A DNA stretch of 24,379 nt from a virus. This document shows, piece by piece, positions 16,684-24,157 of this stretch. Each line of letters starts with the position of its first letter. Within the stretch, counting starts at the first letter, position 1. Position numbers and translations under genes: made by a program. The notes beneath the pieces were generated by a model, which saw only the letters and a program-made list of their open reading frames with translations, did no database searches and was not told the DNA's origin. The stretch spans positions 1 through 24,379 of IMG/VR virus record IMGVR_UViG_3300049893_000630, one strand, 5' to 3'.

Positions 16684-17414
16684 TATACAGAACTTTCGTT
16701 TTTAGTAGAAGTAATCTTATACTCAGCGAACTGAAAAGATACCATAGCTTCCATTGGAGACAGATTAGGTAGCCATTTAGTAATTTTAATGTCTAAATTA
16801 GTTAGAGTCCATAATTGGGAATATTTGTCTATTTTATCTTGAGGAGTATTAGGTTCTTCTCCTAAAGTATCGCCGAAGTATAAAACTACCAAAGGAGGAC
16901 TAGCTTCTAGTTTACCTTCTTTATCATATCTAGGTTTTTGTAACGTTCTATAAAAGTCTAAAGTTTTAGCTATACTTAATTCTCTACCAGTGCCAGAGCC
17001 TGCATCGCCGCTTAAAAGTCCTGACAATGGAGGTAAAGCTACTCCTAATAAAGAAGAAGCTATACTTCCTATTACATTAAGAACAGCTCCTGCTAGTAGT
17101 TCTTGAGGATTTGGATCAGGAGATACGTCAAAAGGAAACTCTCTGATATCTTTAGTAACTAAAGCTTCAAAGGATACTATTCTTGGGCCGCCACTCACCC
17201 ACTGATAAACAGGAGCAGCTTGGCCAGGGACTTGATGAGCTACCCAATTACTAGGCTTAGTATCAGATAAAGTATCCGGGTTTAATAAAAATCTGTATGG
17301 ACCGGCAACAGTTCCGTCAGGCTTTACTACGCCAAGACCGGAAATCTGTAAACCTTTATTAGGTTCACCTTGAAGGGCTGGTTCATATTTCTTTTTTAAT
17401 GCTTTTCTTGCCAT
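16683..17414 (-). CDS. CIS-tube / Afp7-type tail hub adaptor protein
   Basis: A 243-residue protein resembling the tube-fold half of Afp7/PVC7-type proteins, which cap the tube beside the hub. Diagnostic phrases are YRFLLNPDTLSDTKPSNWVA near residue 40-60, then PVYQWVSGGPRIVSFEALVT. Later come TLDFYRTLQKP, ASPPLVVLYFGDTL and LTNLDIKITKWLPNLSPMEA before FQFAEYKI. Unlike Afp7 it lacks the C-terminal LysM domain, which is encoded by the next gene. A Gly/Ala/Leu-rich stretch near 108-140 is inserted between the two halves. The ATG lies directly after the tape measure TAA, with AGGA in the tape measure's last codons. Confidence 0.78.
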   Translation of the reverse strand: MARKALKKKYEPALQGEPNKGLQISGLGVVKPDGTVAGPYRFLLNPDTLSDTKPSNWVAHQVPGQAAPVYQWVSGGPRIVSFEALVTKDIREFPFDVSPDPNPQELLAGAVLNVIGSIASSLLGVALPPLSGLLSGDAGSGTGRELSIAKTLDFYRTLQKPRYDKEGKLEASPPLVVLYFGDTLGEEPNTPQDKIDKYSQLWTLTNLDIKITKWLPNLSPMEAMVSFQFAEYKITSTKNESSV

Positions 17415-20207
17415 TTAGCATCCTGTTTTATTTGCTGGAGGAGTTTTCGGAGGCTTGCTATTTTGTACTAAAGGTTTTAACGCTGCTTCGTAGACACTCT
17501 GCATTTCTCCGTAATCAATTATACCGTCTTTCAAAACCCCAGCCAAAGCTTGAGCCATGGCTTTTTCTTGTCCTGCTGTAGCATATTGTCTACTAAGATT
17601 TATCATTTCTTCATAAGTTTTAGTATTTTGTTCTTTTGTTGCCGTGATGTCGATTCCTGGTTTTGGTACGTGTGTTATACCTTTTCCTGTTTGAGAAACA
17701 CCGGGAATAGAAGTCACGGCTCCTGTGGGAGACACTACAGAAGCATCTTGAGGGTTCCAAATATTAGTACCTTGCATAGTATTATTAAGATTAGTTAAAC
17801 CTGTAATACTATCAATTAAGGACATATTACTATCTTTTAGTCCTTGTAAAGTACTGCCTAATATATTTAAACTATTTGTCATAGTCATTAAATCATTTTG
17901 CATTAAAGCTGTTTGTTGTATAGAATCTTCTACAGCTTTAGTTTGGAGTTCTACTACATTTTTATTTTCTCTAGCAGCATTTATTTGTTCTTCAATAAAA
18001 CCAGTAGCTCCTGTAGGAGTAAGAAAATTTGACAATTCTTGATCTCTTGCAGATTCTGGATCTTTTCTTTTAATTATATCAGATAAAGTATCTAGAGAAT
18101 TAATTAAACTCTCTATAGAATCTCCAGCCATATAACCTAAGGCTCCGCCAGCTACTGCGCCAACAGGTCCACCGAATAGACCGCCAGCAACTGTCCCTAA
18201 GCCTGCACCAGTCATATTATAAGCACTAGCTCCTGTTCCTAGAGCTTTGTGCATACCATAACCGCCAGCGGCTCCAGCTAGCCCTGCAGGGGCGAATCTT
18301 AAAGCAGCGGCTCCTGCTCCTTTAGCTAAGCCTCCACTTGCTAGTTTTCCTAAAGCTCCTAAAGGAAATATTTTACTTAAAGCCCAAGCACTAGCAACGC
18401 CTGCAGCCATTTTAACCATGAAATCTCTAAGACTATTTGTCTCGTCTATCCAAGCTTTAGACCATGCTCCGGGTTCATTCAAATCAAAATTAAATATTTT
18501 ACTTTTAAAGAACTCTGAATTTGCAATAGTTTTAAAACCTGCAACAATTTCTTTTATAACGTCTTGAATAAACTTAAACGTTACGATTGCCGCTTGAGAT
18601 ATTGTAGTAGCTATTATAAAAGCATCGGTCTTACCTATCTTAATTCCTTGTAGATAAGATTTAAGACTTGCGTCTATTTTCCCAATACCTTTTTCTAGAT
18701 TTCCATCTCCTAAGAAATAAGAAGATACAAGCTGATATACTCCACCTGCTATTGCTCCTACTCCTTTGATTACAGATCCTATTTCTTCAATAGTTCCTGT
18801 CATAGGTTTTAGGCTTAAAGCTATAGCTGAGATAATACCTAAGAAGCCTCCAAAACTTCCTAAGCCTGCTGCTCCTGCTAGTTTTAAAGCTAGTCTCATA
18901 GTTCCTAAAGTAGCTATTACTCCAGAAAGAGTAGAACCTACAATTAATAGATTTTTTGCCATTTCTACTAAAGGTTGATTTTTCTTAGCTCGTTCAAAGA
19001 ACTCGGTAGTTTTATCTAATAAAGCCGTGAACTTAATAACTACGTCGCCTACTGCTCGGCCTAAGAAAGAACCAAGCGTGCCGCCTAATAGTTTGAATGA
19101 AGACTTTGTTTTAGTTAGTACATCTAACAAATCTACTTCAGAGTGCATAAACTCTTTAGTTTTATTATTTAAAGCAGCTAAAATAATATTATATTTTTCT
19201 TGAGCTACTGCTGCAGGGCTCATAATTCCTGTAAACTTTTGCAGTAAGCTTAGACGTTGTTTAAGAGCAGGATCACCTGTTTTAATTAAATTTAAGTGTT
19301 CTAGGTTTGCTAAAGAGCCCGTCTTTAATGCGTCAGTTACTTGGTCAATACCATAAGATACATCAAGATTTGACATCTTACTAGCTGTTGCGGCCATAGC
19401 AATGATCTTAGCGGCTTCGTCAGAGTTCTTAGCTACGCCAAGATTTCCCATCTCTAAAGCAGCCTGCATTGCTGTTACTTCGTCTACAGCGGTAGTAGTA
19501 AACGAAGAAATCTGGGCTCCAATACCTACATGGCCAAATACTCTGCTAAATTGATTTTGTAGTCGGTCTAGCTGAGCGCCTTCTTGTAGTCTGTTTCCAA
19601 ATCCTTGAAATAGTTTAGTAAAGGTTCCTATAAAGGCAGCAGTAGTAAATAGAGTTTTATTGAATTGAGTAAAATCTGCGTCGGCCTTTTGAATAGACCT
19701 ACGTTCTTTTTCTCTGTTGTCTGCTTTTTGTTGTCTAGCTAAAGCTCTTTCTTCTCTCTCTCTTTCTTTACGTTGGGTATAAGCTTTTTTCTCGGCGTCT
19801 TGTATTTCTCTAGCTTTTTCTTTTTTCTTGTTGGCAATATCAGCTAGTAGTTGCATATCTTGAGACAACGCCATTCTTCTTCTAGACTGCTGCTCCTCGT
19901 CTAAAAATCCAAGGCGCTCTTTTTCGGATTTTCTTGCTACTCTGTCTTGCTCTTTTAGGGTTTTTTGTTTAGCTTTAAGATCGTCTCTAGCTTCTTTATC
20001 TCGTTTTTTTACTAAAGCTTTTTCGTTGGCTATAATACTTCTTTCTAAACTATCAATATTAGCTTTTCTATACTTAGTTAACTGCTGAGCAGCGCCAGTA
20101 GCTGCGTCTTGAACGCCTTTAATAGACTTCTTAAGCCCAGCTAACTTCTTAGAAGCTAGATCTCGAAGCTGAATAGTGATGTTTAAATTGTTGTTATTAT
20201 CTGCCAT
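17415..20207 (-). CDS. Tail tape measure protein
   Basis: A 930-residue protein that sets tail length and fills the tube lumen. The N-terminus (1-45) is followed by a very charged coiled coil (about 45-175, Lys/Arg/Glu/Gln-rich). Next is a tape measure-type helical domain with FGHVGIGAQISSF, EMGNLGVAKNSDEAAKIIA and LDVSYGIDQVTDALKTGSLA (about 224-300). Hydrophobic segments lie at about 417-467, 480-500 and 525-555. A Gly/Ala-rich region (601-700; GTVAGGLFGGPVGAVAGGAL) could insert in the host membrane during ejection. The C-terminal third is helical. By the common rule of about 1.5 angstrom per residue, the tail would be near 140 nm (estimate). The start lies three bases after the stop of the chaperone frameshift extension and has no good Shine-Dalgarno sequence. 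The protein ends in a lone Cys. Confidence 0.92.
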   Translation of the reverse strand: MADNNNNLNITIQLRDLASKKLAGLKKSIKGVQDAATGAAQQLTKYRKANIDSLERSIIANEKALVKKRDKEARDDLKAKQKTLKEQDRVARKSEKERLGFLDEEQQSRRRMALSQDMQLLADIANKKKEKAREIQDAEKKAYTQRKEREREERALARQQKADNREKERRSIQKADADFTQFNKTLFTTAAFIGTFTKLFQGFGNRLQEGAQLDRLQNQFSRVFGHVGIGAQISSFTTTAVDEVTAMQAALEMGNLGVAKNSDEAAKIIAMAATASKMSNLDVSYGIDQVTDALKTGSLANLEHLNLIKTGDPALKQRLSLLQKFTGIMSPAAVAQEKYNIILAALNNKTKEFMHSEVDLLDVLTKTKSSFKLLGGTLGSFLGRAVGDVVIKFTALLDKTTEFFERAKKNQPLVEMAKNLLIVGSTLSGVIATLGTMRLALKLAGAAGLGSFGGFLGIISAIALSLKPMTGTIEEIGSVIKGVGAIAGGVYQLVSSYFLGDGNLEKGIGKIDASLKSYLQGIKIGKTDAFIIATTISQAAIVTFKFIQDVIKEIVAGFKTIANSEFFKSKIFNFDLNEPGAWSKAWIDETNSLRDFMVKMAAGVASAWALSKIFPLGALGKLASGGLAKGAGAAALRFAPAGLAGAAGGYGMHKALGTGASAYNMTGAGLGTVAGGLFGGPVGAVAGGALGYMAGDSIESLINSLDTLSDIIKRKDPESARDQELSNFLTPTGATGFIEEQINAARENKNVVELQTKAVEDSIQQTALMQNDLMTMTNSLNILGSTLQGLKDSNMSLIDSITGLTNLNNTMQGTNIWNPQDASVVSPTGAVTSIPGVSQTGKGITHVPKPGIDITATKEQNTKTYEEMINLSRQYATAGQEKAMAQALAGVLKDGIIDYGEMQSVYEAALKPLVQNSKPPKTPPANKTGC

Positions 20208-20210
20208 TTT

Positions 20211-21124
20211 TTAAGAACCGTTTCTTTGATTAAGCATAAAATCTTGGTAAGATTGTTTTATTTTCTTTCTATATGACCAGCGCATATTATCTATCTCGCT
20301 AGGTTGCCATCTAAAGACTTGCCCAAAGAAGGTATAATCATCCAGAAGATCAGCTTCGTGACTTATGTACTCGAAGTTGGCGATCCCCTGGAATGGTCGA
20401 AAAAACTTGGTTCATAGCAATTCAGTTTAGACGTAAAGTCCTTCTTACATGAATTACAATTATGTTCAACCTTAGTATCAATAACGCCTTCAAGGGTTGT
20501 CTTTTCTACCATCTCTTTTAGATAGATAAGATCACTAGCAGCGATCTGTTCAATATCTTTTTCGGTAACATTATTATTATCTCCTAGCCTTTTGATAGAT
20601 ACTACAGCTAGAGAAGTAATAAGAGTGTCTTGTTTATTTGAGGTAATTTTAATAACTTCAAATAAATCTTTAAGGTATAACGGCTTTAGTTCGACTTCTT
20701 TGTTACACTTAGGAAGCAAAAAAACCTTAGGCTTAATTCTCTCTTCTAATGGAAATTCAGTCATTTCCAAAGAATTAAGATCAAGTCTAAGGTTCTTATT
20801 TATGCTATCGCAATGTGGACACTCTACTTCAAAATAGTAGCGTGGCCCGTAGGTGTTCTCCCTAATCTTGATTAGGAGAGTTTCTAAGTCTCCTGCAGGT
20901 AGTTTATAAATAGCGTCAGCTATCTTACCTTTCCAAACTAAACCTTCTTTAGTTTGTAGAGACAAAACTAGGTCTTCTAGTATTTTAGGAATATGCCCGA
21001 TATTCCCAATAACTAAATCTCTGTTTACTAGGTAATTTTGTTGCTTACCCCGTAATTCGTCAATATCGGCATAATTAAATAAATCTACGCCATCCAATAA
21101 ACCATTAGGTAACTTAATTAACAT
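20211..21124 (-). CDS. Tail assembly chaperone, -1 frameshift fusion product (304 residues)
   Basis: A -1 shift at TTTTTTC (20405-20399) joins codons 1-242 to 62 further codons ending in TAA at 20213-20211. The extension reads RPFQGIANFEYISHEADLLD, then DDYTFFGQVFRWQPSEIDNM, then RWSYRKKIKQSYQDFMLNQ. It is aromatic- and charge-rich, as expected of chaperone extensions. In the extension frame a TGA lies immediately upstream (20414-20412), so the shift must occur between there and the 0-frame TAA (20365-20363). The only slippery heptamer in that interval is the one named. Without the shift, 20208-20362 would be an odd 155-base gap in an otherwise gapless operon. The fusion would bind the tape measure and recruit tube subunits, as lambda gpGT does (family inference). 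Confidence 0.82.
20342..20405 (-). promoter_or_regulatory. Programmed -1 frameshift signal: slippery heptamer plus stem-loop
   Basis: Heptamer T TTT TTC (20405-20399) sits in the required X XXY YYZ phase of the chaperone frame. After a 7-base spacer (20398-20392), CCAGGGGATC (20391-20382) can pair with GATCTTCTGG (20351-20342). This makes a 10-bp stem with two adjacent G-U pairs. The 30-base loop contains a further CTTCG/CGAAG pairing (20376-20372 with 20358-20354). Spacer and stem lengths are in the range known for -1 frameshift stimulators. Confidence 0.8.
20363..21124 (-). CDS. Tail assembly chaperone, unshifted product (253 residues)
   Basis: Located directly upstream of the tape measure, the standard site for the chaperone pair (lambda G/GT, P2 E/E'). 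The N-terminus (KLPNGLLDGVDLFNYADIDE) and the helical core resemble T4 gp26-type baseplate-hub/chaperone proteins of the T4_baseplate family (moderate confidence). Two CxxC pairs, CPHC at 102-105 and CNSC at 223-226, look like the two halves of a split zinc ribbon. The gene starts with a strong GAGGAGA about 7 bases upstream. The last 11 codons (after FF at 241-242) are read only when ribosomes do not shift at the slippery site; that tail, DHSRGSPTSST, looks non-conserved in character. The short product would coat the nascent tape measure in excess. Confidence 0.78.
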   Translation of the reverse strand: MLIKLPNGLLDGVDLFNYADIDELRGKQQNYLVNRDLVIGNIGHIPKILEDLVLSLQTKEGLVWKGKIADAIYKLPAGDLETLLIKIRENTYGPRYYFEVECPHCDSINKNLRLDLNSLEMTEFPLEERIKPKVFLLPKCNKEVELKPLYLKDLFEVIKITSNKQDTLITSLAVVSIKRLGDNNNVTEKDIEQIAASDLIYLKEMVEKTTLEGVIDTKVEHNCNSCKKDFTSKLNCYEPSFFDHSRGSPTSST

Positions 21125-21165
21125 ATAATTTCTCCTCGGTTAAAAATTATAGTTTGAAATATGTC

Positions 21166-21774
21166 TTAGCCTATAAGAGCACTAGCTAAAGCTCCAGTTA
21201 TTCCTGGATATTTTACTTCAAAGCTCTCATAAGTTAGAGTTAACGTTTCTATACTCACTTCTCCGTCTGCACTGGCGTCAAAATCAGATCCTGGTTTGTA
21301 GCCTATAGGAAAAGCTCCATATATAAAATAAATCATCTGTACTACGCCTACTCTGTCTACTTGCTCTATTTTTACATCTCGTCTGTAAGAATACTTACCT
21401 TGAGATATATCTGTAGGAGTCTTTTTATAAGTAGGAACAGCAGAAGCAAAGTTATTTTGTACTGACTCTAAAGTAAAAATAGCACTTGGAGGAGTTTTAA
21501 AAGCCTCTTCATTTGTTACTAGATCAAACATGCCTGTAGCCCATTTATTAAAGCTAGTATCGTTTGTTAAACCTCTAGCTAATATAATAGGTTTATATTC
21601 TATGCTTTCTACAATCTGCCTAGGAGTTAAATGAGAACCTCCTTCAGCGTATTTTCTTGTAGTAACAGAATATTCAGGAGTTGAACAACTTGAAAAGCCT
21701 GCTCTAGTAAAGCCTTCAATACTTACCGTCCAACGGTATCTGTCATAAATATCAGCAGTTCCTGATCTAGCCAT
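21166..21774 (-). CDS. Tail tube paralogue 5 (gp19-type, divergent)
   Basis: A 202-residue member of the tube family and the last of five tandem copies, next to the chaperone gene. It keeps the shared N-terminal MAR plus YRWTVS, IILARGLTNDTSFNKWA, SYRRDVKIEQVDR, YGAFPIGYKPGSDFDASADG and the end strand LTLTYESFEVKYPG. It has lost the QMPK and YREG motifs of copies 1-3 and has a longer middle (about 90-130). Divergence and position suggest a specialised tube-fold part, such as the baseplate-proximal tube ring or a hub adaptor (compare T4 gp54/gp48 or Afp5), rather than the bulk tube. The ribosome-binding site AGGAATAACTT precedes the ATG. Confidence 0.75.
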   Translation of the reverse strand: MARSGTADIYDRYRWTVSIEGFTRAGFSSCSTPEYSVTTRKYAEGGSHLTPRQIVESIEYKPIILARGLTNDTSFNKWATGMFDLVTNEEAFKTPPSAIFTLESVQNNFASAVPTYKKTPTDISQGKYSYRRDVKIEQVDRVGVVQMIYFIYGAFPIGYKPGSDFDASADGEVSIETLTLTYESFEVKYPGITGALASALIG

Positions 21775-21783
21775 AAGTTATTC

Positions 21784-22422
21784 CTAAAGAATAGCCGCTA
21801 AAGCTGCCTTAGCGAATTCGCTTTCTATTTGATTGTTAATATCACTCTGAGCTTCATTTTCCGTAGGTTTGTTAGACTCTATCATAGTCTCAAAGGATAT
21901 AGTTAATTCTTCTACTAGTTTCTCGTCGCTCTTTGCGTCTAAATCACTGCCCGGTTTATAGCCAGACACAATACAGTCGTAAAAGAACCACATTTTAATA
22001 GAGTTATTTAATCTGTCTACTACTGATACTATTAGATCTCGTCTATAGTCTTTGTCTTGAGCCGGGACTACTGCTAGTTCTGAGAAGCCTTGAGCTATAG
22101 CTGCTAATGGAGAACTAATGCCAAGAATTACGTTATTAGTAGAGTTACACCATTTATATAAGTCTTGACTAGTAGTAACTCCTCTTTTTAGTACGAGGTC
22201 GTCGTAGCGAACTAGACCTGCTTGTTTTCTAAAATTAGGAGTATTTATATTTTCTCTGTAGTTAATAGTTCCGATTGTAACTTTTGGTATTACTACTTCG
22301 CTAAATCCGGCTCTTTGAAATTCAGGTTCTGAAAAATTTAAAATAGGAAAAGCTGCTGTAGTTAATACAGATACTCTAAATCTAAATTTTTCTACTGTGT
22401 CTGAACTTGATGGTCTAGCCAC
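21784..22422 (-). CDS. Tail tube paralogue 4 (gp19-type, divergent, GTG start)
   Basis: A 212-residue tube-family protein. It shares EKFRFRVS, AGFSEVVIPK, INYREN, DDLVLKRGVTTSQDLYKWCN, YRRDLIVSVVDR and YKPGSDLDAKSD with its neighbours, but the end strand is altered (LTISFETMIES). It carries an extra helical, Asn/Glu/Ala-rich C-terminus of about 25 residues. It starts at GTG (22422-22420), with AAAGG seven bases upstream. Alignment with the MAR start of all other copies supports this choice. It is the only gene here with a TAG stop. Likely a tube-fold accessory or adaptor rather than the main tube subunit. Confidence 0.75.
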   Translation of the reverse strand: MARPSSSDTVEKFRFRVSVLTTAAFPILNFSEPEFQRAGFSEVVIPKVTIGTINYRENINTPNFRKQAGLVRYDDLVLKRGVTTSQDLYKWCNSTNNVILGISSPLAAIAQGFSELAVVPAQDKDYRRDLIVSVVDRLNNSIKMWFFYDCIVSGYKPGSDLDAKSDEKLVEELTISFETMIESNKPTENEAQSDINNQIESEFAKAALAAIL

Positions 22423-22435
22423 GGCTTAACCTTTA

Positions 22436-23023
22436 TTAAAATATAGGAATACCTGTTGAGGAATTTACTGCAAGTTCTTTAAAGGACTCGTAAGCTAAAG
22501 TAAGGGAGGCTATAGACTTAGAATCGTCTGCAGAAGCATCTAGATCTGAACCGGGAGTAAACTGAACAGGAAAAGCATTGTAAATAATCCAAGCTTTAGT
22601 AGTCTTACCTGTCCTATCGGCCATGGAGATAACTAAATCTTTTCTAACATATTCCACTTCAGTTTGAGGTTTAAAAGCGTTTCCTGGGTCATTATAATTA
22701 AAGGCTGCGTCAGTAGCTTGTCCTGAATGTATAGTTTTTGCCCAAAAATAAAACCAACCCCAGGACTCTGCTACAACTCCTCTAGAAAGAATTATATCTT
22801 CTGTTGTAGATAAACCTGGAGACAAAGAGCTAACATTTAATAAATTATCGCCTTCTCTATAATTTATTTTGTTAGTAGATAATTTAGGCATTTGTACAGT
22901 ATTAAAACCTACTAAAGTGTCTAAGTTATGTATAATAGTAACATCTTGGGTTACAGTAGTAGAATATTGTTGTACTTTAAATCTAAATTTTTCTAGAGGA
23001 TCGCCGACGGATGTACGGGCCAT
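22436..23023 (-). CDS. Tail tube paralogue 3 (gp19-type)
   Basis: A 195-residue tube-family protein close in sequence to copies 1 and 2. It has DPLEKFRFKVQ, VGFNTVQMPK, NKINYREG, GLSTTEDIILSRGV, YNAFPVQFTPGSDLDASADD and KSIASLTLAYESFKELAV. An N-terminal insertion of about 10 residues after the first strand (TVTQDVTIIHN) sets it apart from copy 2. The ATG lies one base after the TAA of copy 2, and its ribosome-binding site (GAAGAGG) is inside that gene. It could be part of the inner tube, either mixed with copies 1 and 2 or as a separate ring. Confidence 0.83.
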   Translation of the reverse strand: MARTSVGDPLEKFRFKVQQYSTTVTQDVTIIHNLDTLVGFNTVQMPKLSTNKINYREGDNLLNVSSLSPGLSTTEDIILSRGVVAESWGWFYFWAKTIHSGQATDAAFNYNDPGNAFKPQTEVEYVRKDLVISMADRTGKTTKAWIIYNAFPVQFTPGSDLDASADDSKSIASLTLAYESFKELAVNSSTGIPIF

Positions 23024-23024
23024 A

Positions 23025-23567
23025 TTATTTTACCTCTTCAAAATCATCGTAAGATAGAGTGAGAGAAGCTATTGATTTAGAATCATCAGCTGCGGCGTCT
23101 AAATCAGAACCAGCAGTAAATTGAATAGGAAAAGCATTATACAATTTCCACTCTTTCAATACCTCTCCTGTTCTACTTATCATCTGAATAGTTACGTCTC
23201 GTCTATAACGCTCTCTTGAGGCTGTAGTGTTATTTGTAGCTGCTGGAGAATAGGTTTCTCCAGGCTTTCCTTTTCTATCTGAGCCGTCATGTACATTCTT
23301 TGCCCATTTATAGAAATCATTTATACCTAAAGAAAGTCCTCTAGCTAAAACAATATCTTCCATAGTAGAGATACCAGCAGAATTAAACTGTATATCAGTA
23401 TCAATTCCTTCTCTATAAGTTATTTTAGAAGTGTTTCTTTTTGGCATTTGACAGGCTTGAAACCCTGCTCTGCTTGATGCTGGAGTATTAACTCCGTCTC
23501 CTTCAGCAGGCCAGCTCACTCTAAATCTAAACTTATCTATAGGATCTTTATCCATTGTCCTAGCCAT
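23025..23567 (-). CDS. Tail tube paralogue 2 (gp19-type)
   Basis: The shortest copy, 180 residues and near the size of T4 gp19. Motifs are DPIDKFRFRVSW, AGFQACQMPKRNTSKITYRE, GISTMEDIVLARGL, YRRDVTIQMISRTGEV, KLYNAFPIQFTAGSDLDAAA and SKSIASLTLSYDDFEEVK. The start has GGGAG about 5 bases upstream. It ends straight after the conserved last strand, without the tail extension seen in the other copies, which makes it a good candidate for the bulk tube subunit. Tube proteins form stacked hexamers around the tape measure. Confidence 0.85.
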   Translation of the reverse strand: MARTMDKDPIDKFRFRVSWPAEGDGVNTPASSRAGFQACQMPKRNTSKITYREGIDTDIQFNSAGISTMEDIVLARGLSLGINDFYKWAKNVHDGSDRKGKPGETYSPAATNNTTASRERYRRDVTIQMISRTGEVLKEWKLYNAFPIQFTAGSDLDAAADDSKSIASLTLSYDDFEEVK

Positions 23568-23580
23568 AAAAACTCCCTAA

Positions 23581-24156
23581 TTATAGAGGCGTAGAAGTAG
23601 GTTCTGAACCAATAGTAGGTACTGCTAGTTCTTGGAAATCTTCATAAGCTAACGTGATTGATTCTAGAGATTTCTCCCCGTCTTCTGAACTGTTAAGGTC
23701 AGCACCAGGATTGAAAGCTACAGGAAAAGCATTATACATACGCCACGCACGAGCAATATTACCTTCACGATCGAGCATTTTAATAGTAACTTCTGCACGA
23801 TAGTTACCAGAGCCGTGAGTAGCTGTGGTGCCCGTGTTGTGAACAGAAATACCTGTAGTAGTCGGGTGGACTTTTTTAGCCCAAGCTAGGAAGTCGTTAG
23901 CAGCTGCGCCGTCAGTAGCCATTAAGCCACGACTCATAACTACATCTTCCATAGAACTTAAACCAGCGGAAACAGCACTAATATCAGGATCTCCGCCTTC
24001 ACGATAATTCATTTTGTTAGTAGTGCGCTTAGGCATTTGTACATCATGAAAACCTAAACGAACTGCTGCTTTTGAACCAGTAGGTCCATCAGGTAGTTTA
24101 AAATCTACTAGAAACCTAAATTTTTCCATTGGATCATTTGCTGCGACTCTTGCCAT
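23581..24156 (-). CDS. Tail tube paralogue 1 (gp19-type)
   Basis: A 191-residue tube-family protein, first of the five. It shows NDPMEKFRFLVDF, LGFHDVQMPKRTTNKMNYRE, GLSSMEDVVMSRGL, YRAEVTIKMLDREGN and MYNAFPVAFNPGADLNSSED, followed by SITLAYEDFQELAVP. I chose the ATG at 24156 because MAR aligns with the starts of the other four copies and GGAGAG lies 8 bases upstream. A longer in-frame start at 24258 would read through the HNH gene in the wrong frame and is rejected. The C-terminal tail is Pro/Thr/Ser-rich. Confidence 0.85.
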   Translation of the reverse strand: MARVAANDPMEKFRFLVDFKLPDGPTGSKAAVRLGFHDVQMPKRTTNKMNYREGGDPDISAVSAGLSSMEDVVMSRGLMATDGAAANDFLAWAKKVHPTTTGISVHNTGTTATHGSGNYRAEVTIKMLDREGNIARAWRMYNAFPVAFNPGADLNSSEDGEKSLESITLAYEDFQELAVPTIGSEPTSTPL

Positions 24157-24157
24157 T

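Noticed and set aside
17415-17530. EF-hand-like loop near the tape measure C-terminus (KDGIIDYGEM, residues 893-902)
   Set aside because: The glycine, isoleucine and glutamate fit an EF-hand loop, but the first calcium-binding positions are Gly, Val and Leu, so a functional site is unlikely.
20208-20362. Noncoding spacer or promoter region before the tape measure
   Set aside because: It is filled by the -1 frame extension of the chaperone and shows no promoter-like elements.
21125-21165. Possible promoter or terminator in the 41-base gap (also gaps at 13152-13186, 5945-5972)
   Set aside because: No inverted repeat followed by a T-run and no convincing -35/-10 pair. The gaps hold only ribosome-binding sites.
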